5,219 bases of DNA from Deltaproteobacteria bacterium. GTDB lineage: Bacteria > Desulfobacterota > Desulfobaccia > Desulfobaccales > 0-14-0-80-60-11. The DNA lies in the NCBI GenBank assembly GCA_019308625.1, contig JAFDHU010000118.1, forward strand, positions 1 to 5,219, given 5' to 3'. Below the pieces are notes generated by a model. The model was not told the DNA's origin, searched no databases, and saw only the letters and a program-made list of their open reading frames with translations. Shown here in pieces: positions 4,715 through 5,219 of the stretch. Numbering within the stretch: position 1 is the first letter of the stretch; every line of letters begins with the position of its first letter. A program made the translations under genes and the position numbers.

Positions 4715-5219
4715 ATGCCTAACTCATTAAAAGAAGCGGTGGAGGAACTATTTCAAATAAGGGAGGAAGTTTACCGGGCCGACCCGAACCGCCTCCTTCA
4801 GGATGCCCGAGGGGCCCGTCGGGCTGCCAAGGATTACCGGGGGCGGTGGTTCTGGGAGTTGCTTCAAAACTGCGAAGATGCCCAAGCACCGGTAGTCCGC
4901 CTGGTTGCCAAGGGTGATGTGATTTATCTGGCGGATAAAGGTCGGGGTTTTATCCCCAGTGCCGTCCAAACTATCAGCGGCACTGATCTTTCGGACAAAC
5001 TGGAGGGAACTATTGGCCGCAAGGGAGTGGGCTTCAAATCAGTATTTGAGTTAACCAGTAATCCCCAGATTTTTTCCAGAAATAATGAAGGGTTGGAATT
5101 TCATACGGACAGAGCCCAAGAATGGCTTCGTCAAAAAGGTCTGCAAAATGAGGAAGTCCCCTTTCAATGGCTGCCATTTTTCATTACTCGGGAAGAGGGA
5201 ACTTCCAGGGACCCCGACC
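4715..5219 (+). CDS. Sacsin/NOV-like GHKL (Hsp90-type) ATPase protein, N-terminal 168 residues (runs off window)
   Basis: The frame opens at ATG 4715 behind AGGAGGT (4701-4707) and stays open to the window end. The Bergerat-fold ATP-binding motifs are all present and in order: N-box WELLQNCEDA (47-56, with the Mg-binding Asn52), G1 box DKGRGF (74-79), and lid/G2 box GRKGVGFKSVFEL (101-113). The pattern 'ELLQN-EDA' with 'G-KGVGFKSVF' is typical of the sacsin/NO VEIN type and not of histidine kinases, MutL or GyrB. Such proteins are usually long (about 1000 residues or more) and often carry C-terminal nuclease-like or DUF3883 domains. In bacteria they are frequent in defence islands, and I infer a defence-type role. 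The C-terminus is not visible. Codon use looks more A/T-rich than in the VIT remnant upstream (runs such as CTATTTCAAATAAGG), which suggests a separate origin. Confidence 0.85.
   Translation, partial: MPNSLKEAVEELFQIREEVYRADPNRLLQDARGARRAAKDYRGRWFWELLQNCEDAQAPVVRLVAKGDVIYLADKGRGFIPSAVQTISGTDLSDKLEGTIGRKGVGFKSVFELTSNPQIFSRNNEGLEFHTDRAQEWLRQKGLQNEEVPFQWLPFFITREEGTSRDPD

Noticed and set aside
1..5219. CRISPR array, tRNA, rRNA, insertion-sequence ends or replication-origin repeats
   Set aside because: I saw no regularly spaced repeats, cloverleaf-like sequence, transposase or iteron array; the 22-base-spaced TGACAG words are promoter-associated pairs only.

Overview
The window is GC-rich (the coding DNA mostly uses G/C at third positions) and bacterial. 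The protein styles (a WYL regulator of the 'LYGLLLFSG' type, a VIT/VWA-type protein, an ARPP-1-like protein) suggest an anaerobic deltaproteobacterial or Moorella-like lineage. That is a guess from resemblance, and no RNA gene is present to fix the taxonomy.

Layout. At the left edge (3-266, +) is the C-terminal winged-helix tail of a protein resembling the DUF3987/primase-helicase type proteins of plasmids and integrated elements. It is followed by a small DNA-binding protein (409-759, +) that looks like an XRE helix-turn-helix joined to a ribbon-helix-helix-like tail. A rho-independent terminator pointing leftwards (860-889) then serves a convergent WYL-domain regulator (1066-1971, -). The regulator's last conserved segment (967-1065) is cut off by an in-frame amber codon.

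A 471-base divergent intergenic region (1972-2442) holds a candidate WYL operator, a palindrome CTGTCA-ATG-TGACAG, and a strong promoter, P1. P1 drives an ARPP-1-like protein (2443-3429, +). A second promoter, P2 (3491-3531), drives a MerR-family regulator (3554-3973, +). The MerR gene is followed after 4 bases by the broken remains of a VIT/VWA-type protein (3978-4647, +). The right edge carries the first 168 codons of a sacsin/NOV-like GHKL ATPase (4715-5219 and beyond, +), whose ribosome-binding site sits inside a perfect inverted repeat.

How the parts fit. P1 and P2 share one ungapped architecture: TGACAG-N7-TTGACA-N4-GACAGT-N3-TGTTA, with a 16-base spacer and an extended -10. This suggests that one regulator, most simply the MerR protein, controls both the ARPP-1-like gene and the merR-VIT operon. 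I read this as a small three-gene stress or defence-like module whose VIT/VWA effector has decayed by internal deletion plus an amber codon. It sits in accessory DNA, between a mobile-element replication protein on the left and a predicted defence-type GHKL ATPase on the right. Neither TAG codon discussed here (in the WYL gene and in the VIT remnant) is followed by loss of the frame, and no gene in the window uses TAG as a plausible natural stop. Gene decay is the simpler reading, but amber read-through deserves a check.
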